Assembly: GCA_963920575.1 (NCBI GenBank)
Contig: OY986965.1
Coordinates: 3,409,072-3,473,071 of the forward strand
Reading direction: 5' to 3'
DNA: 64,000 nt
From: Narthecium ossifragum
Taxonomy: Eukaryota > Streptophyta > Magnoliopsida > Dioscoreales > Nartheciaceae
Positions 11,473 through 22,737 of this stretch are shown here, piece after piece. Numbering within the stretch: the stretch's first letter is position 1; each line of letters opens with the position of its first letter. A model generated the notes under the pieces. The model made no database searches and had not been told where the DNA came from. It saw nothing but the letters and a program-made list of their open reading frames with translations. Both the position numbers and the translations under genes were made by a program.

Positions 11473-12535
11473 ATGGCAAAAGAGAGAACTCCATTAGATA
11501 TAGAGGGAGCTGAAAGCGAGAATTTAAGCGAAGGAGATATGAGCAAACAGCAGACTCATCAACCAAAGAGATGGCTACCCAAGAGGATAATTCTGGTTCG
11601 GCACGGCGAGAGCCAGGGGAACTTGGACATGTCAGCGTACACCACCACGCCGGACTACCGTATCCCCCTCACACCCCTTGGCCTGGAGCAGGCTGACACA
11701 CTTGGGCAGCGCATCCACCATGTCTTATCAGAGGGTGGGAAAGTGGCGAACTGGAAAGTGTACTTCTATGTCTCGCCATATGAGCGGACAAGGTCTACGC
11801 TGAGAGGGATCGGACATGCATTCCCGAAGAAGAGGATCATTGGTGTGAGGGAGGAGTGCAGGATAAGGGAGCAGGATTTTGGGAACTTCCAGGTGGAGGA
11901 GAGGATGAGGGTGATCAAGGAGACAAGAGAGCGGTTCGGCCGGTTCTTCTTCCGTTTCCCCGAAGGGGAGTCTGCTGCCGATGTCTTCGATCGTGTATCA
12001 AGTAAGTATTGTAATTGCAATAGCTAATTGTGCCGTGAATTAAGCCTGGATTGATTACTAAGCATCTCGACAATACTTTGTTTCAGGCTTCATGGAATCA
12101 TTGTGGAGGGACATTGACAGGAGGCTCGACCAGGAAGATAGCTCAGAAATCAACTTGGTGATCATTTCGCACGGGCTCACATCGAGGGTCTTTCTCATGA
12201 AGTGGTTCAAGTGGACTGTCGACCAGTTCGAGCGGCTCAACAATCCTGGCAACTGTGAGTTCCGGGTGATGCAGCTGGGACCTAGCGGCGATTACAGCCT
12301 TGCGATTCACCACTCCCAGAAGGAGCTCGAGGAGTGGGGGTTGTCTGCGGAGATGATTGCCGACCAGCAGTGGCGTGCCACTGATCAAAGGAGAAGCTGG
12401 AATGATGATTGCTCATGGTACCTCAATTCTTTCTTCGATGGCCTTGGTGACTCGGACGAGGATGATACTAGGGATGGAAAGAATGATACTGGAACTCCAC
12501 ATGGTATTCAACTTTGCAGTTCCAAGCCTGTTTAG
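11473..12535 (+). CDS. AT74H-like: phosphoglycerate-mutase-like (histidine phosphatase) protein, AT74/AT74H type
   Basis: Two exons, 11473-12001 and 12087-12535, join through a GTAAGT...TTTCAG intron into 325 residues. The histidine-phosphatase signature is ILVRHGESQGN, with the phospho-acceptor His at residue 44. The second catalytic His is in VIISHGLTSRV, encoded at the start of exon 2. The following block, AYTTTPDYRIPLTPLG, is characteristic of the plant AT74/AT74H family. The C terminus is acidic and divergent. Family members are called phosphoglycerate-mutase-like, but the substrate is not established, so glycolytic mutase activity should not be assumed. The start at 11473 is the first in-frame ATG before the conserved domain; ATG at 11539 is an alternative. 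The long T-rich upstream stretch may hold leader introns. Confidence 0.9.
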
Positions 12536-14650
12536 GTCATCCATCCCAGGAGCTGGGGATTAAATTCAGACTGCTTGATCACTGATTGCCTCAGACGATG
12601 GAGATGAAGTTCTTGCTCTAGATTGGAACTAACAACAGCTTTGACCCATTCCTTTTGTAGATGTTTGAATTGCATTCAGTGATGACAAAAGTAATTCTTT
12701 ACCGTTTGATAGAAGATGTTTGCACTGGTTCTGTACCTTTTGGATCACAAAAATACACCACTCGAAACAAATCAGCAGCAGCAACTGTCTGTAATGCATT
12801 TATTTGTATGTATCTTATGCCATAATCTTCTAACAACATGTGATCAGGCTAACAGAATCTGATGCAAAGATGTGCTTTATTCATACCGAAGGAAGTTTAG
12901 GTTTCATTCCATGCAGACAAGGAATATGCCAGCTTAATTTTCAACGCCTTGCTTTTCTGCTGGTGCCAAGAAGTTCCCAAATTCCATCTTTGAACTTTTC
13001 TAACAATCTGCAAAGCTTAGAAAGGCATCATGTGTGGTTGACGTATTCACATTTCAGAGCTCACCAAGCAACGCGTATTGACCGCGTGCTGGGCTTGTGG
13101 CTTGTGCTCTTGTACAACTTTCCCATTTAACAAACAAAATGAAGCTCCAGCCGTTCACCAAATTAAAGAAGAAAGACGAATTCGGAGCTATGGACTCTAT
13201 CTTACAACGCGGTTAATCAGACAACTTTAAACTGTCAGAGTTTGATACACGGCAATGCCCTGCATTCACTAGTCAATTGAATAGGATGGTGTGGCTTGAC
13301 AAAAGAGTGCATCATGAGAAAGCTCCTTCCACCGACTTATGCCATCTCGTATGCAAAGCTTTCTGACCATGAAAAGCATCTCGTTTGGCCAAAGGAATGA
13401 ATCACCCATTCAAGAAAAACAATAGCTTTAAATTCAGCAAATTTTGGCTGGGCTTTCAGTTGAAAGCAGCAGAGATTGACTTCTGAGCATGTAAAAAGAG
13501 ACTCTTGGCTCCGTTCAGCAGAGAGGTGCATTTGGGTGCCTCAGGCAAAGTTATAAAAGAAACGAGACGTAAAACAAAGACAAAGGAAACGTAGAACAAA
13601 TTAGTGAAAGGATGAGAAAATTACTGAAAGAAAGAAAGCTGTAAGCAATGTATGACAAAGTAGTATGTATACGTTACATATTGTATTGTTTAAAACTGGC
13701 TTCCACTTACAAGTCTTTACAAAGACATAAATGATTAATTGAGCAAATGGCATGATTTCAATTCTATCTTCATTTCTTAGTTTCCAATTCTCCCCCCTAC
13801 AATGTAGACACCATCAAAAGAGGTGAACTAAAGCCCATGACTACGTAAACAGCTATAACTTAATTCAGCAACTGGGGAGATAGTACACAGTTAGTGCTCT
13901 AATCAGGTAACTATCTTGTCCATCACTATACTTCGAGAGGTTATGAGGAGCATATAAACAATAAAGAGAATTTATGAACACCATTAACGATAACAGAGAG
14001 TTCAGCATATAAGTGGTGATAGACAAGCCAATATTCCAAGGTGACATGCTGCTCAAATGAAGCATGACCTTCTTGCCACCTGTCAACCTTTCTTTTGTTG
14101 GTGGTTAAGGTATATATCTGGATCTCCATCATACACGTATCAGTGGATTGGAAAAGTACATTGAATAAAATCATGGCCAGTTTTTTCAATAAGCAACAAA
14201 TATGGTAAGTTTCCTAAGCACCACACGTTAGCATGCGAAATTGCACATCGAAGAAAGTGGATACCCATTCCTACAGAGAGCAACTTGCAAAATCTATACT
14301 CCATGAGTCCAGAAAGGCAAAAGTATAGATGGATAACTTCACATGAATTAAGCGACTGCGGCCGGCACTAATATGTCGAACATGTAATATGCATGCTCTT
14401 CGAACTGTAAGATTCAAAACTTCAAATCAAATACACAATTTCAGATGATAAGTGCAGCACATTGTACCTCTGAAGTCTCAACGTTCATGCTATTTTACAT
14501 GTTTTACAATGTCTCTGAATCAGCTTAATATACTTCCAAGTCAACCCAAGACTAAGGTTCTGATCAGATGGCAGCCAACTGACACACTGTTGTCATGTTG
14601 AGATGACACTTTCTAATATGCGATCCAAACTGCCCAAAGAAGTGTAAATG
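12536..14650. other. convergent 3' flanks, no gene seen
   Basis: This spacer lies between the 3' ends of the AT74H-like (+) and MTERF4-like (-) genes. Only short ORFs without recognisable features occur. Confidence 0.45.
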
Positions 14651-16234
14651 TCACGTATCCTCTTCATCACTTTCTTCTCCATCGTCAGAACCAAAATCTT
14701 CTTCCTCATCTTCATCATCCTCTTTTCTTGGCTCTATTAATGTTTTCATGTCAAAAGATGATTCTGGTTCCATTTCCTCAATCCCTATAGAGTCATAGCT
14801 CATCCTCTCTTCAAACTTTGCATCTGAACAGTTGAGCAGCCAACCAAGAGAACATTTCAGGCCCTTCTTGGCAATCATCTCATGTCTAGGCCTTATCGTG
14901 GACTCAAGACCATACGTAAAGAAAGCAGGAAAGGAAACCAGCTCATCCAAGTCTCTATCCATCTCCTTTTGGAAATACTCAATACTCATTTTCATGATAT
15001 CCAAATTCAAAGCTAGCAACTGAGGACAAGCAACAACCATCTTCTTCACTTGTCTCAACATAAAGCCACAGCTATTCAGGAACTCTACATGCTTCAATAT
15101 GCTACCGCGGCTGAGGCTAACAATTTGCGGCATCTTCTCAACCATCCTCCCAAATTCATCATGGCCCAAAGAAATGCTAGATTCAAACAAGCTTCGTTGT
15201 GAATCCAGCTTTGTCTTCAGCTCAATCCCCAGAATTTCTGGATATTGAGCCACTACAGGTGCCAGCGAATCCCTTCTCACTCCAAATTCTAGAAGAGCTT
15301 CAATATTGGGCTTCACCTGGTCCTCCAATCCAAATCCAAGAATATGAGTCCTCTTCTCGATTAGTCTCGCAACAGCCAGCCTTGGCAGCCCCAAAGACTC
15401 GAGATACTCCACGAAAGGCTTGATCACCCTCCCTACTCGCATCCCCAATACTTCCGGATACCTCGTAAGAACCCCACCAATCTCTCTCCTCGCAACTCCA
15501 ATTCCCACCAAGAATGCCACCGACGTGCTCATTGTCCCATCCAACTTGAATCCGAGAAGCTCTGGGTACCTCTCGAGCACCCGAGAAACATCATGTGCCT
15601 TTATATCCATTCCTTGGAGGTACCTTACGACAGGTATTAAATCCACAACCACACTAGCATGCAACACTTGCGGGTACCTTCTCAAGAATTGGGTAAATGT
15701 GGACTTCCTAACGCCCAATTTTCCAAGATAATCCAAAACCGGGATCATGTTCTTCTTCACACTACACCCAAGAACTAAGGGATAGTTGTTAATGTCATCG
15801 ATGGTAAGTCCCAATTCATGCAGGAAATCTACGCGCTCACGCATCACCTCAACAGTAACCGGGAGTTCAAGCCCGTCGAGCTCGTCTGGCACGACGCCGA
15901 GCCCACGAAGGAACTCATAAACACGGGCGCGGTTGGCGGCACGCTCTTTGTGCATTTCCTGTAAACTGGGCCTCACATAGAGGGATTGGGAGGGGGAATT
16001 GGGCACTCGGGGTCTCCTCGAAGCCCGAGAGGGCCTCGGCGGCGAGACCGGTGCGGTGGAATAAGTCCGAGCAATGGCCGGGGCGGGCGGAAGCCTATTC
16101 GAATGGGCGAAAGATAGGATTTTGAGAAATGGGTATTGTCGACGGGTTAGAATGGTGGCTGAGAGGATGGAGTGGTCGTGGTGGGGAAGGAGAAGACAAG
16201 GGGTTTTAACGGCGTTGGGTACGAGAGCTTTCAT
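14651..16234 (-). CDS. MTERF4: chloroplast transcription termination factor, MTERF4 (BSM/RUG2) type
   Basis: An uninterrupted 527-codon ORF. Residues 1-~80 are Ser/Arg/Pro-rich with few acids, as in a transit peptide. From about residue 110 to 430 it is a chain of ~36-residue mTERF repeats, each carrying the Y/PxxLG pattern (YPLVLGCSVKKN, YPQVLHASV, YPELLGFKL, YPEVLGMRV, YPEILGIEL). The end has LLNCSDAKFEERM followed by a Glu/Asp tail (EEEDFGSDDGEESDEEDT). This layout matches plastid MTERF4, known as BSM or RUG2 in Arabidopsis, which supports group II intron splicing and ribosome function in plastids. mTERF repeats bind nucleic acid. Intron-free structure is usual in the family. Paralogue identity is inferred from the C-terminal block. 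Confidence 0.88.
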   Translation of the reverse strand: MKALVPNAVKTPCLLLPHHDHSILSATILTRRQYPFLKILSFAHSNRLPPAPAIARTYSTAPVSPPRPSRASRRPRVPNSPSQSLYVRPSLQEMHKERAANRARVYEFLRGLGVVPDELDGLELPVTVEVMRERVDFLHELGLTIDDINNYPLVLGCSVKKNMIPVLDYLGKLGVRKSTFTQFLRRYPQVLHASVVVDLIPVVRYLQGMDIKAHDVSRVLERYPELLGFKLDGTMSTSVAFLVGIGVARREIGGVLTRYPEVLGMRVGRVIKPFVEYLESLGLPRLAVARLIEKRTHILGFGLEDQVKPNIEALLEFGVRRDSLAPVVAQYPEILGIELKTKLDSQRSLFESSISLGHDEFGRMVEKMPQIVSLSRGSILKHVEFLNSCGFMLRQVKKMVVACPQLLALNLDIMKMSIEYFQKEMDRDLDELVSFPAFFTYGLESTIRPRHEMIAKKGLKCSLGWLLNCSDAKFEERMSYDSIGIEEMEPESSFDMKTLIEPRKEDDEDEEEDFGSDDGEESDEEDT

Positions 16235-16659
16235 GGTGCTTCGAGATATGATGAACTGGTGGTAATGGAGATAGAGGGAGGTTGGGGAGTGGAAGCGGGA
16301 AAGATAGTATCTTGTTTGAATTCGTAGAGGAGTTGGAGTAGAAATACAAAGAAAAGGTGGGTGGGAAGTGAGAAAAGAGAGACCTTGCCTTGTGTTTGAA
16401 TGGGTCTCACCGGAGATAGAGCAGCAGCCAAGGTGCCGCCGTCCCTCGAGCGCGTGGCCGCCGGTGGCGGAGACGGTGGGGGGGGCGTAGAGAAGGGTGG
16501 AGGATAGAGAAGAGGGGAGGGGAGGAGATAGAGGGGTTTTGGACCTCGTGGCTCGGCTCTTCGTTTCTTTTCTCTGTACAAAATGAACACCCTATTCTAT
16601 GATTTGAGATGGGCTCTGCCCAACGAGTTTTAGATAGGATGAGCAGCTCAACAGCCCAT
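16235..16659 (-). promoter_or_regulatory. upstream and leader region of the MTERF4-like gene
   Basis: The DNA upstream of the start is Pro/Ser-codon-like and purine-rich on the plus strand, with no convincing TATA box. The minus-strand ORFs here are low-complexity reading frames. Confidence 0.3.
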
Positions 16660-16789
16660 GAGGCCCATGTTATTTTTTGCATTTTGGTTAGGTAGGGGCC
16701 GGATGGCAATGAGGTGGGCAAATGGAGGCCCATGTTATTTCTTGGATTTTGGTTAGGTAGGGGCCGGATGGCAATGAGGTGGGCAAATG
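16660..16789. repeat. 65-bp tandem duplication
   Basis: Copies at 16660-16724 and 16725-16789 begin GAGGCCCATGTTATTT and end GTGGGCAAATG. They differ at a few bases near the TTTTTTGCA/TTCTTGGA stretch. Confidence 0.85.
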
Positions 16790-17460
16790 GAGTGAATATT
16801 AAGTTAATGAGGCGGGTCAAATCAAAATAAATGGAAGTAAACCCGTTGTAAATATGAGGCGAGAACTGATTTATATAAACCCGTCCCAACCGGCCCTGTT
16901 ATATGTGTCTATATTTTATTATATGTTTCATTTTATTTCTCAACACTTATCTACCCTCATATTGATGTGGTAAATAAGTTTTCTTATTTATTTGAGTAAC
17001 TATGTGTCAGTAATTTGATCATATTGACATAAATTACGTCATTCTTTTGATTGGAGTTGTTGTAAACTCAGATAAAGATGGAATTGCAATAACTTAAAAA
17101 CATAAAGTATAATGGTAAATATGATCTTTGTACATATGTGATTTATGAGGTACACTGATAGATGGTAATATGCTGATCGTTGATATCTATAACTTGGATT
17201 GGAGGTATCAAGAAGCTAGCTGTGTAACTTAAAATTATCATGATATATTAAGTTAGGGGGGGTCATACTAGACATTAATTAGGCAACTATTTAGTTTTTT
17301 ATTATTATTATCTCATACTGTGTAACTGTGTCGCTTTTACTGTGTTTTGATATTTTTATAATTTAAATTTAAGTTTGTACTAGACATTAGCCAACTAAAA
17401 TGATTACTATTCTTAAGTAAATGCAAGATTTGGTCAAAATGGTTAAAGAGTATATGAAGT
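16790..17460. other. AT-rich intergenic DNA
   Basis: No coding ORF or defined element was seen. Confidence 0.4.
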
Positions 17461-18850
17461 ACAAAAAAGTTGGAAGGTATATTAGCAATTTATAATTTCT
17501 GGGAGCCCCCATCCGTGTACACGACCATGACACAAGTGATTTTGAAAATGGCGAGACAAAAGTTGAAAATGGCATGGCGGTCCGAGCTAAAGCAGAACTT
17601 GACAAACCGTGAAGGGATCCTATCGAGTGAGACGCGCGGCAAGGCAATCAAGGAGTCGCACAAGCAATATGCGTGCGCTAAAGGAGTTTGGCGCGAGGCA
17701 TGGCGTAACAGGATACGGCATGACGCGATACAGTACGACAAGACGCGGCGGATTTCGAAGATGGCACAACGGTCTAAGCCAAAACGAAGCACGACGCGCC
17801 ATGCAACGGTGCAAGCGAGCGCGACGCGCGCCAAGGCAACCCAGGAGGGCGCGCGCGGCACACGTGATGGCACGAAGAGCGCGCGGGTGACACGGCAATG
17901 CGGCCAAGTTTGTGTCGAACTAGGACTCGAAATGCCTAGGCGCGGCGCGGTTAGCCATGGAGACCAAACTGAGCGTGCAAAAGTCCTAATTCCAGTTGGA
18001 CTGGGATCCTGGAAGGACATGACGCGACAAAGGAGAGATTTGGCGCATGAGAAGTCCAAGTTGCTCGGGAGTTCTAGTTGGATTAGGACTCGACTCGCCG
18101 GTTGGAAGGCAGTTAGGCCATGGAGCCCAAACTGAGCATGCAAGTATCTTAATTCCACTTGGCTTAGGTCTTCAGTATGGGATGACACAACAAATATGGA
18201 ATATGGCATGGGGGCAGTTGTGTTTGGCTCGCGGAAATAGGAAGGAGTCATATTTCCAGCCAAAGTACGACAGATTTAGACAAAGAGCCATCTTTGGCAA
18301 GTCTTAACTCATGTAAGAGTCCAAGTAGGCTAGGAAGCTTTGTAATTGCCTGATTGCATGTTTGGATAAGCATGAAGCCTAGGACTTGGGATTGGACTAG
18401 GGAACTTGACTTGTTGGAGCAAGTCATGGACTCTCATTTATATAAGGAGAAGGCATGCTAGATGGGAGGATGTAGAGACCTGTGGGGAGCTCACGGATTG
18501 AGCATCTGAGATTTGGGTTTTGGAGTTGTCGTTTNNNNNNNNNNNNNNNNNNNNNNNNNNNNNNNNNNNNNNNNNNNNNNNNNNNNNNNNNNNNNNNNNN
18601 NNNNNNNNNNNNNNNNNNNNNNNNNNNNNNNNNNNNNNNNNNNNNNNNNNNNNNNNNNNNNNNNNNNNNNNNNNNNNNNNNNNNNNNNNNNNNNNNNNNN
18701 NNNNNNNNNNNNNNNNNNNNNNNNNNNNNNNNNNCCCACGTGGGGTGTGCATTCTAATTTCTATCGCAGCTCTTGATTGCCACGTCAGCACGAACATTTT
18801 CTCATGTTGTTGAGTTTTCATCAAAAAATCATCTATTTAATATTGTTTAA
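17461..18850. mobile_element. repeat-derived region, possibly LTR retrotransposon remnant
   Basis: A CG-richer block with no database-like protein has an internal imperfect repeat: the ATGGAGACCAAACTGAGCGT segment near 17957 recurs near 18121. A TATA-like ATTTATATAAGGAG at 18437-18450 would fit an LTR promoter. The right part is lost in the N gap. The frames here encode Arg/Thr-rich low-complexity sequence with no domain. Assignment is tentative. Confidence 0.3.
18535..18734. other. assembly gap of 200 N
   Basis: Exactly 200 N, the usual placeholder for a gap of unknown size. Confidence 0.98.
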
Positions 18851-21200
18851 TAATTAGTTTATGATGCTAAATTTGGCGCATTAATTGATTTATAATTCTT
18901 TTTCAAGAAGATATAGAAGGCCCAATCAAGAAATTTAGTGGTGGTCATAAGACCTAAGACCACCTAGCTAGTTAGTTCTCAACTAGTAAACTAAACACCT
19001 TTCTTATTATTTTATCATACACCACCCACCCAAGAATCTTGAACAAATATTGGCTGAAAACTAAAGTAGCCATGAAAAAAAACAGCTCAAAAGGATCAAA
19101 TCTCTAGTACAATCTTGAAGATATTCTCAACCCTTTTCATTCATGGATATATCAGGCTCATGCTTGGAATGGACTTTAAAAAATGTTTGACATGCAGAGG
19201 GATTGACTTAATAAGAAGATAAACACACAAGATACAGATGGTTTTAAGTCATAATTGTGAAGAGATAAGATTTCTAATGGTTTTGATTTGGGTGTCAACC
19301 AGCAGAGTTCTCCGTCAGAGGCCACGTTCAATTCGCCACCACTGCGCACCACTGCACAATCCCAACGGGTGGGTATCTTAGTGCTCGCGTGCTCTGCACC
19401 ACTTTAATCCCCTTAAAAGTACACTTTGCCACAGTCCCTCCCTTGTCTCTTCTTGTTCCGGATGTACCATGATTCGTACAGCATGCTTTTCTTTCATTTT
19501 TCATGAAAATATGGACGCATATCAAAATAGACTACTAGTTGTTACTACTGGGTCGTTCCGGAGGACACGGAAACAAGCTTTGGTCTGCAGATGCATTTGT
19601 GATGCTTCGCAAACCTGCCATGCATTTTTAATTTATCTCACTAAATTGGTGGTTTTGGGGGAATTTGTTTTTACTGGAGTTGTAAAACTCGACTGTAATC
19701 AATCTGCTGTTGTAGAACTTTGCTATATATGGGTTGCTCTTTGTTTGTGAAGTAGTAGTTATAACTGTAGGAGATGGTGATCAAGAACCCAAAAAAGAGC
19801 AGATGGCCCACGGCGTGTGCATACCCTCGACTCATGCGCGCGCGCACTATTGCAAGCGGGCGCGATCGTGCCCGCGCGCGCGCGCATGGCGGCTGGGCGC
19901 CGTTCGGCCCCCCCCCCCCCGGCGCCGGACCCCGCATGTCGCCCCCAAAGCCCCTCGCCCGGACCCACCTCATGTCAAGAGGCCAGGGTGCACAACTAGA
20001 ATGGGTGGGGCCCTGATTAGTTTAGGCTTTAGAACTTATTTTATGTTTAGGGTGCTGCCAAGGGGGGTGGTCCAAGCATTGGGTTAGCAATAAGATGGGT
20101 TGCTAGCTTGTCCTCCAAAAGGGATCACTCGATTTTTGAACCTTTTGATGGGCATTGGGAATTTTAACTCAGATTTGGTCAGATTTATCATGAGTGTCCT
20201 GTGCATTAGTCAGGACCTCAATCTTATGATCCACGAGGCTTCTCTACAGTTGGGTGCTACCCATTTGTTTATCTTCTCTAACATGTGGCCGTACACTCAT
20301 TGGCTTGTTTCGGAGGTGTACAACGTGCTAGTACATCATATGTTGGTTAGAAGAAGAACATCTTGGAATGCCCAAAATCTCATCATAGATATTCTAAAAT
20401 TTTATTTAATATATTAATGAAAAAACCTTTAGTTTTAGTCCTAGTCCTAAAATAAATAAATAAATAAATATATTTTATGGAGGTAGCATGGAAGTACATG
20501 ATCAAGATCAAGATCAAGATCAACATGTATTGCCTTGGTGTGATCAATAGGGTCTCAGGCTTGTGGCATTATAGTGGCCTGCTACTTATTGACTGCCAGC
20601 TAGATATATCACCAGCCTTATCATCCTTTATTCCATGGTATCTGGATGGTGCCAGAAGATACCATGATCACAACCCATTTTAAGAAGTATAGAACCAGAT
20701 ATGATGAGAACTCCACACGCTACAAGTGTACAAAGCCACCCAGATATAAAAGCCCGGAGAAAAGTTCCATGATTCCCCTGCCAGTCCTGCCAACACCCTT
20801 TTTTCTGCACACACACACATATATATATATATATAAACTCCATACTAAAATGATTTATTTTGTAATGAAAATATAAAATGATCCTAAATTACAAAACAAA
20901 AATAAGTTGAATTTAATAAGCAACTTTCTTTTCAAATATTTCCTACCTATATTCTAATCGTGTTTTTATCCGAGTGTTAATTATCTTCACCAATCAACTC
21001 AAAAGCATAGGCCAATTAAAAGATAACCAGTATATATATGTTTATAATCATAGAAAATCCTCTAACACATGGGTTGGAATAAACATAACTTTTCGTACGT
21101 GAATATTAAATTTAAAATTAATATAATATATATTTAATCCAAAAATATGTGTATATATATTTGTAATTAATATATAAACTAAGAAGAGATCGATGCTCCA
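18851..21200. other. intergenic DNA with a CG-rich island
   Basis: No gene supported. At about 19810-19980 there is a very CG-rich stretch with (CG)n runs and a 13-C run at 19908-19920. ORFs there are composition artefacts. The rest is AT-rich with TA microsatellites (about 20818-20834). Confidence 0.45.
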
Positions 21201-21309
21201 TGGGGGTTGGGAGGAGATCCCCCCACTATAGAGATAGAGCTTGCGCGTGGGCTGTGTAGCTATCTCTGTTCACTTGCTGTCCCCCTCCAGCTCCTTCTCT
21301 TATGTCTCT

Positions 21310-21336
21310 CGTATGTATATATATATATATATAAGA
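21310..21336 (+). promoter_or_regulatory. TA-repeat TATA box of the SAMDC gene
   Basis: A (TA)n run ends TATATAAG about 305 bp upstream of the SAMDC start and is followed by CT-rich leader sequence. This fits a TATA promoter with a pyrimidine-rich 5' UTR; the transcription start would lie near 21360. Confidence 0.5.
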
Positions 21337-21377
21337 TCTCTCACACCCTTTCCAATACAATCATCATCTCCCTCATT

Positions 21378-21557
21378 ATGCCTGCAATCATGCTTCTTGG
21401 TTGCCTCACGCGCATGCCATCCCCTCTCCACTCCCTCCACGCCCGCTCCTTCCCCCACTCCTCCCAACCCCCTCCTATAAAACCCCCTCTCCTCACCTCC
21501 CCCTCCACCCTTTCCACCACAACCATCTCCACCATCTTCTTCTTCTTCTTCTTATAA
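21378..21557 (+). promoter_or_regulatory. 59-codon upstream ORF in the SAMDC leader
   Basis: This ORF starts at an ATG shortly after the TATA-like run and ends in a Phe-Leu run 82 bp before the SAMDC start. It is low in complexity and unlike the conserved small uORF known in plant SAMDC leaders. If transcribed it could affect scanning, but its sequence does not suggest polyamine sensing. Confidence 0.3.
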
Positions 21558-21639
21558 ATTTGTACCTTCGTTACTTACTAAGAAGCGTAGTAACTTGTAA
21601 TTAATTAACGAAGTTGCTAGCTATATATATTTAGCTAGG

Positions 21640-22737
21640 ATGGCGGCGTCGGGCTTCGAGGGATTCGAGAAGAGGCTGGAGCTGCACTTCTCCGGGGACG
21701 ACCCTCTGGGGCTGCGCCGCCTCGCCTCCGCCGACCTCGAAGAGGTCCTGCAAGAGGTGCAGTGCAGCATCGTCTGCTCTGCCGGCAACCGGGATTTGGA
21801 TGCCTACGTGCTCTCCGAGTCTAGTCTCTTTGTCTACCCTTTCACGTTCATCATCAAGACCTGCGGCACCACCCAGCTGCTGAAGTCGATCCCTTGCCTC
21901 CTCCGCCACGCGGCGGCCCTCGGCCTAGAGCTGCGCCGGTGCCGGTACTCCCGCGGCAGCTTCATCTTCCCCAAGGCGCAGCCTTCCCCTCACTCTAGCT
22001 TCAAGGAGGAGGTGCTCTTCTTGGAGAAGAGCATGCCTGCTGCTATGTGTTACAGAAAGGCCTGTGTGCTCCCTTCCAAGACGTCGTCGCACTCCTGGCA
22101 CGTCTACTCGGCTAGTGATATCTTCCAGCCTCCGCCGCCGCCGCCGTCAGGAGATGGCGGCGACGCCGGAGCGTTCATTGTCGAGGTGTGCATGACGCAG
22201 CTCGACAGGAAACTCGCACGGCGTTTCCATCGCCGGCAGGGGAAAGATGGCGGTGAAGACGACGGCCGGACCGCCAATGAGGCCGGCAAATGGATGACCG
22301 AGCTGACGGGCATCGATGGCATCAATCCGAACTCGATAATTTGCGACTACGCATTCGAGCCCTGTGGATACTCCATGAACGGCATCGACTCCGACCGGTA
22401 CTCGACTATTCACGTCACCCCTGAAGACGGCTACAGCTACGCTAGCTTCGAGTGCATTACCATCCCGAACACCTCCGGCCGGGCGGATGAGATCGCCGAT
22501 GTGCTACGTAAGGTCGCATGGATCTTCCGCCCCGGTACCATGTCGGTGTCGGTCACCATGCCAACAATTCAAAACGATGAAGAGGACGACATATGGTCGA
22601 CAGTGGCCGACGCGCTCGAGCCAGTCGGGCTGAACTGCCGGAGCCGGGCGGCGGAGGAATTCCCTGGCGTCGGGGCCGTGACGTACCAAACCTTCGCCGC
22701 CGCTCGCCGGAAGAAGCAGGTGGCCAATGCCTGCTAG
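21640..22737 (+). CDS. SAMDC: S-adenosylmethionine decarboxylase proenzyme
   Basis: A single 365-codon exon. The enzyme converts S-adenosylmethionine to decarboxylated SAM, the aminopropyl donor for spermidine and spermine. It self-cleaves at a Glu-Ser bond to make the pyruvoyl cofactor. The cleavage motif LSESSLFVY has Glu60-Ser61, and the catalytic Cys is in KTCGTT (Cys75). The C-terminal half has EPCGYSMNG and STIHVTPEDGYSYASFE, which supply the processing Ser and His. The middle is divergent: residues 130-150 are unlike the common plant pattern, and a poly-Pro stretch with Gly/Asp follows at about 167-178. Length is at the usual size for plant SAMDC. The intronless coding region is normal, but typical leader uORFs were not found. 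It looks like a divergent paralogue with the catalytic residues intact. Confidence 0.93.
   Translation: MAASGFEGFEKRLELHFSGDDPLGLRRLASADLEEVLQEVQCSIVCSAGNRDLDAYVLSESSLFVYPFTFIIKTCGTTQLLKSIPCLLRHAAALGLELRRCRYSRGSFIFPKAQPSPHSSFKEEVLFLEKSMPAAMCYRKACVLPSKTSSHSWHVYSASDIFQPPPPPPSGDGGDAGAFIVEVCMTQLDRKLARRFHRRQGKDGGEDDGRTANEAGKWMTELTGIDGINPNSIICDYAFEPCGYSMNGIDSDRYSTIHVTPEDGYSYASFECITIPNTSGRADEIADVLRKVAWIFRPGTMSVSVTMPTIQNDEEDDIWSTVADALEPVGLNCRSRAAEEFPGVGAVTYQTFAAARRKKQVANAC

Noticed and set aside
17490..18263. 257-codon minus-strand ORF and overlapping plus-strand ORFs
   Set aside because: Both strands are open because of composition; no domain or conserved motif was seen, and the region looks like retrotransposon-derived DNA.
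19671..20087. Several overlapping ORFs in the CG-rich island
   Set aside because: They come from (CG)n and C-run sequence, open on both strands.
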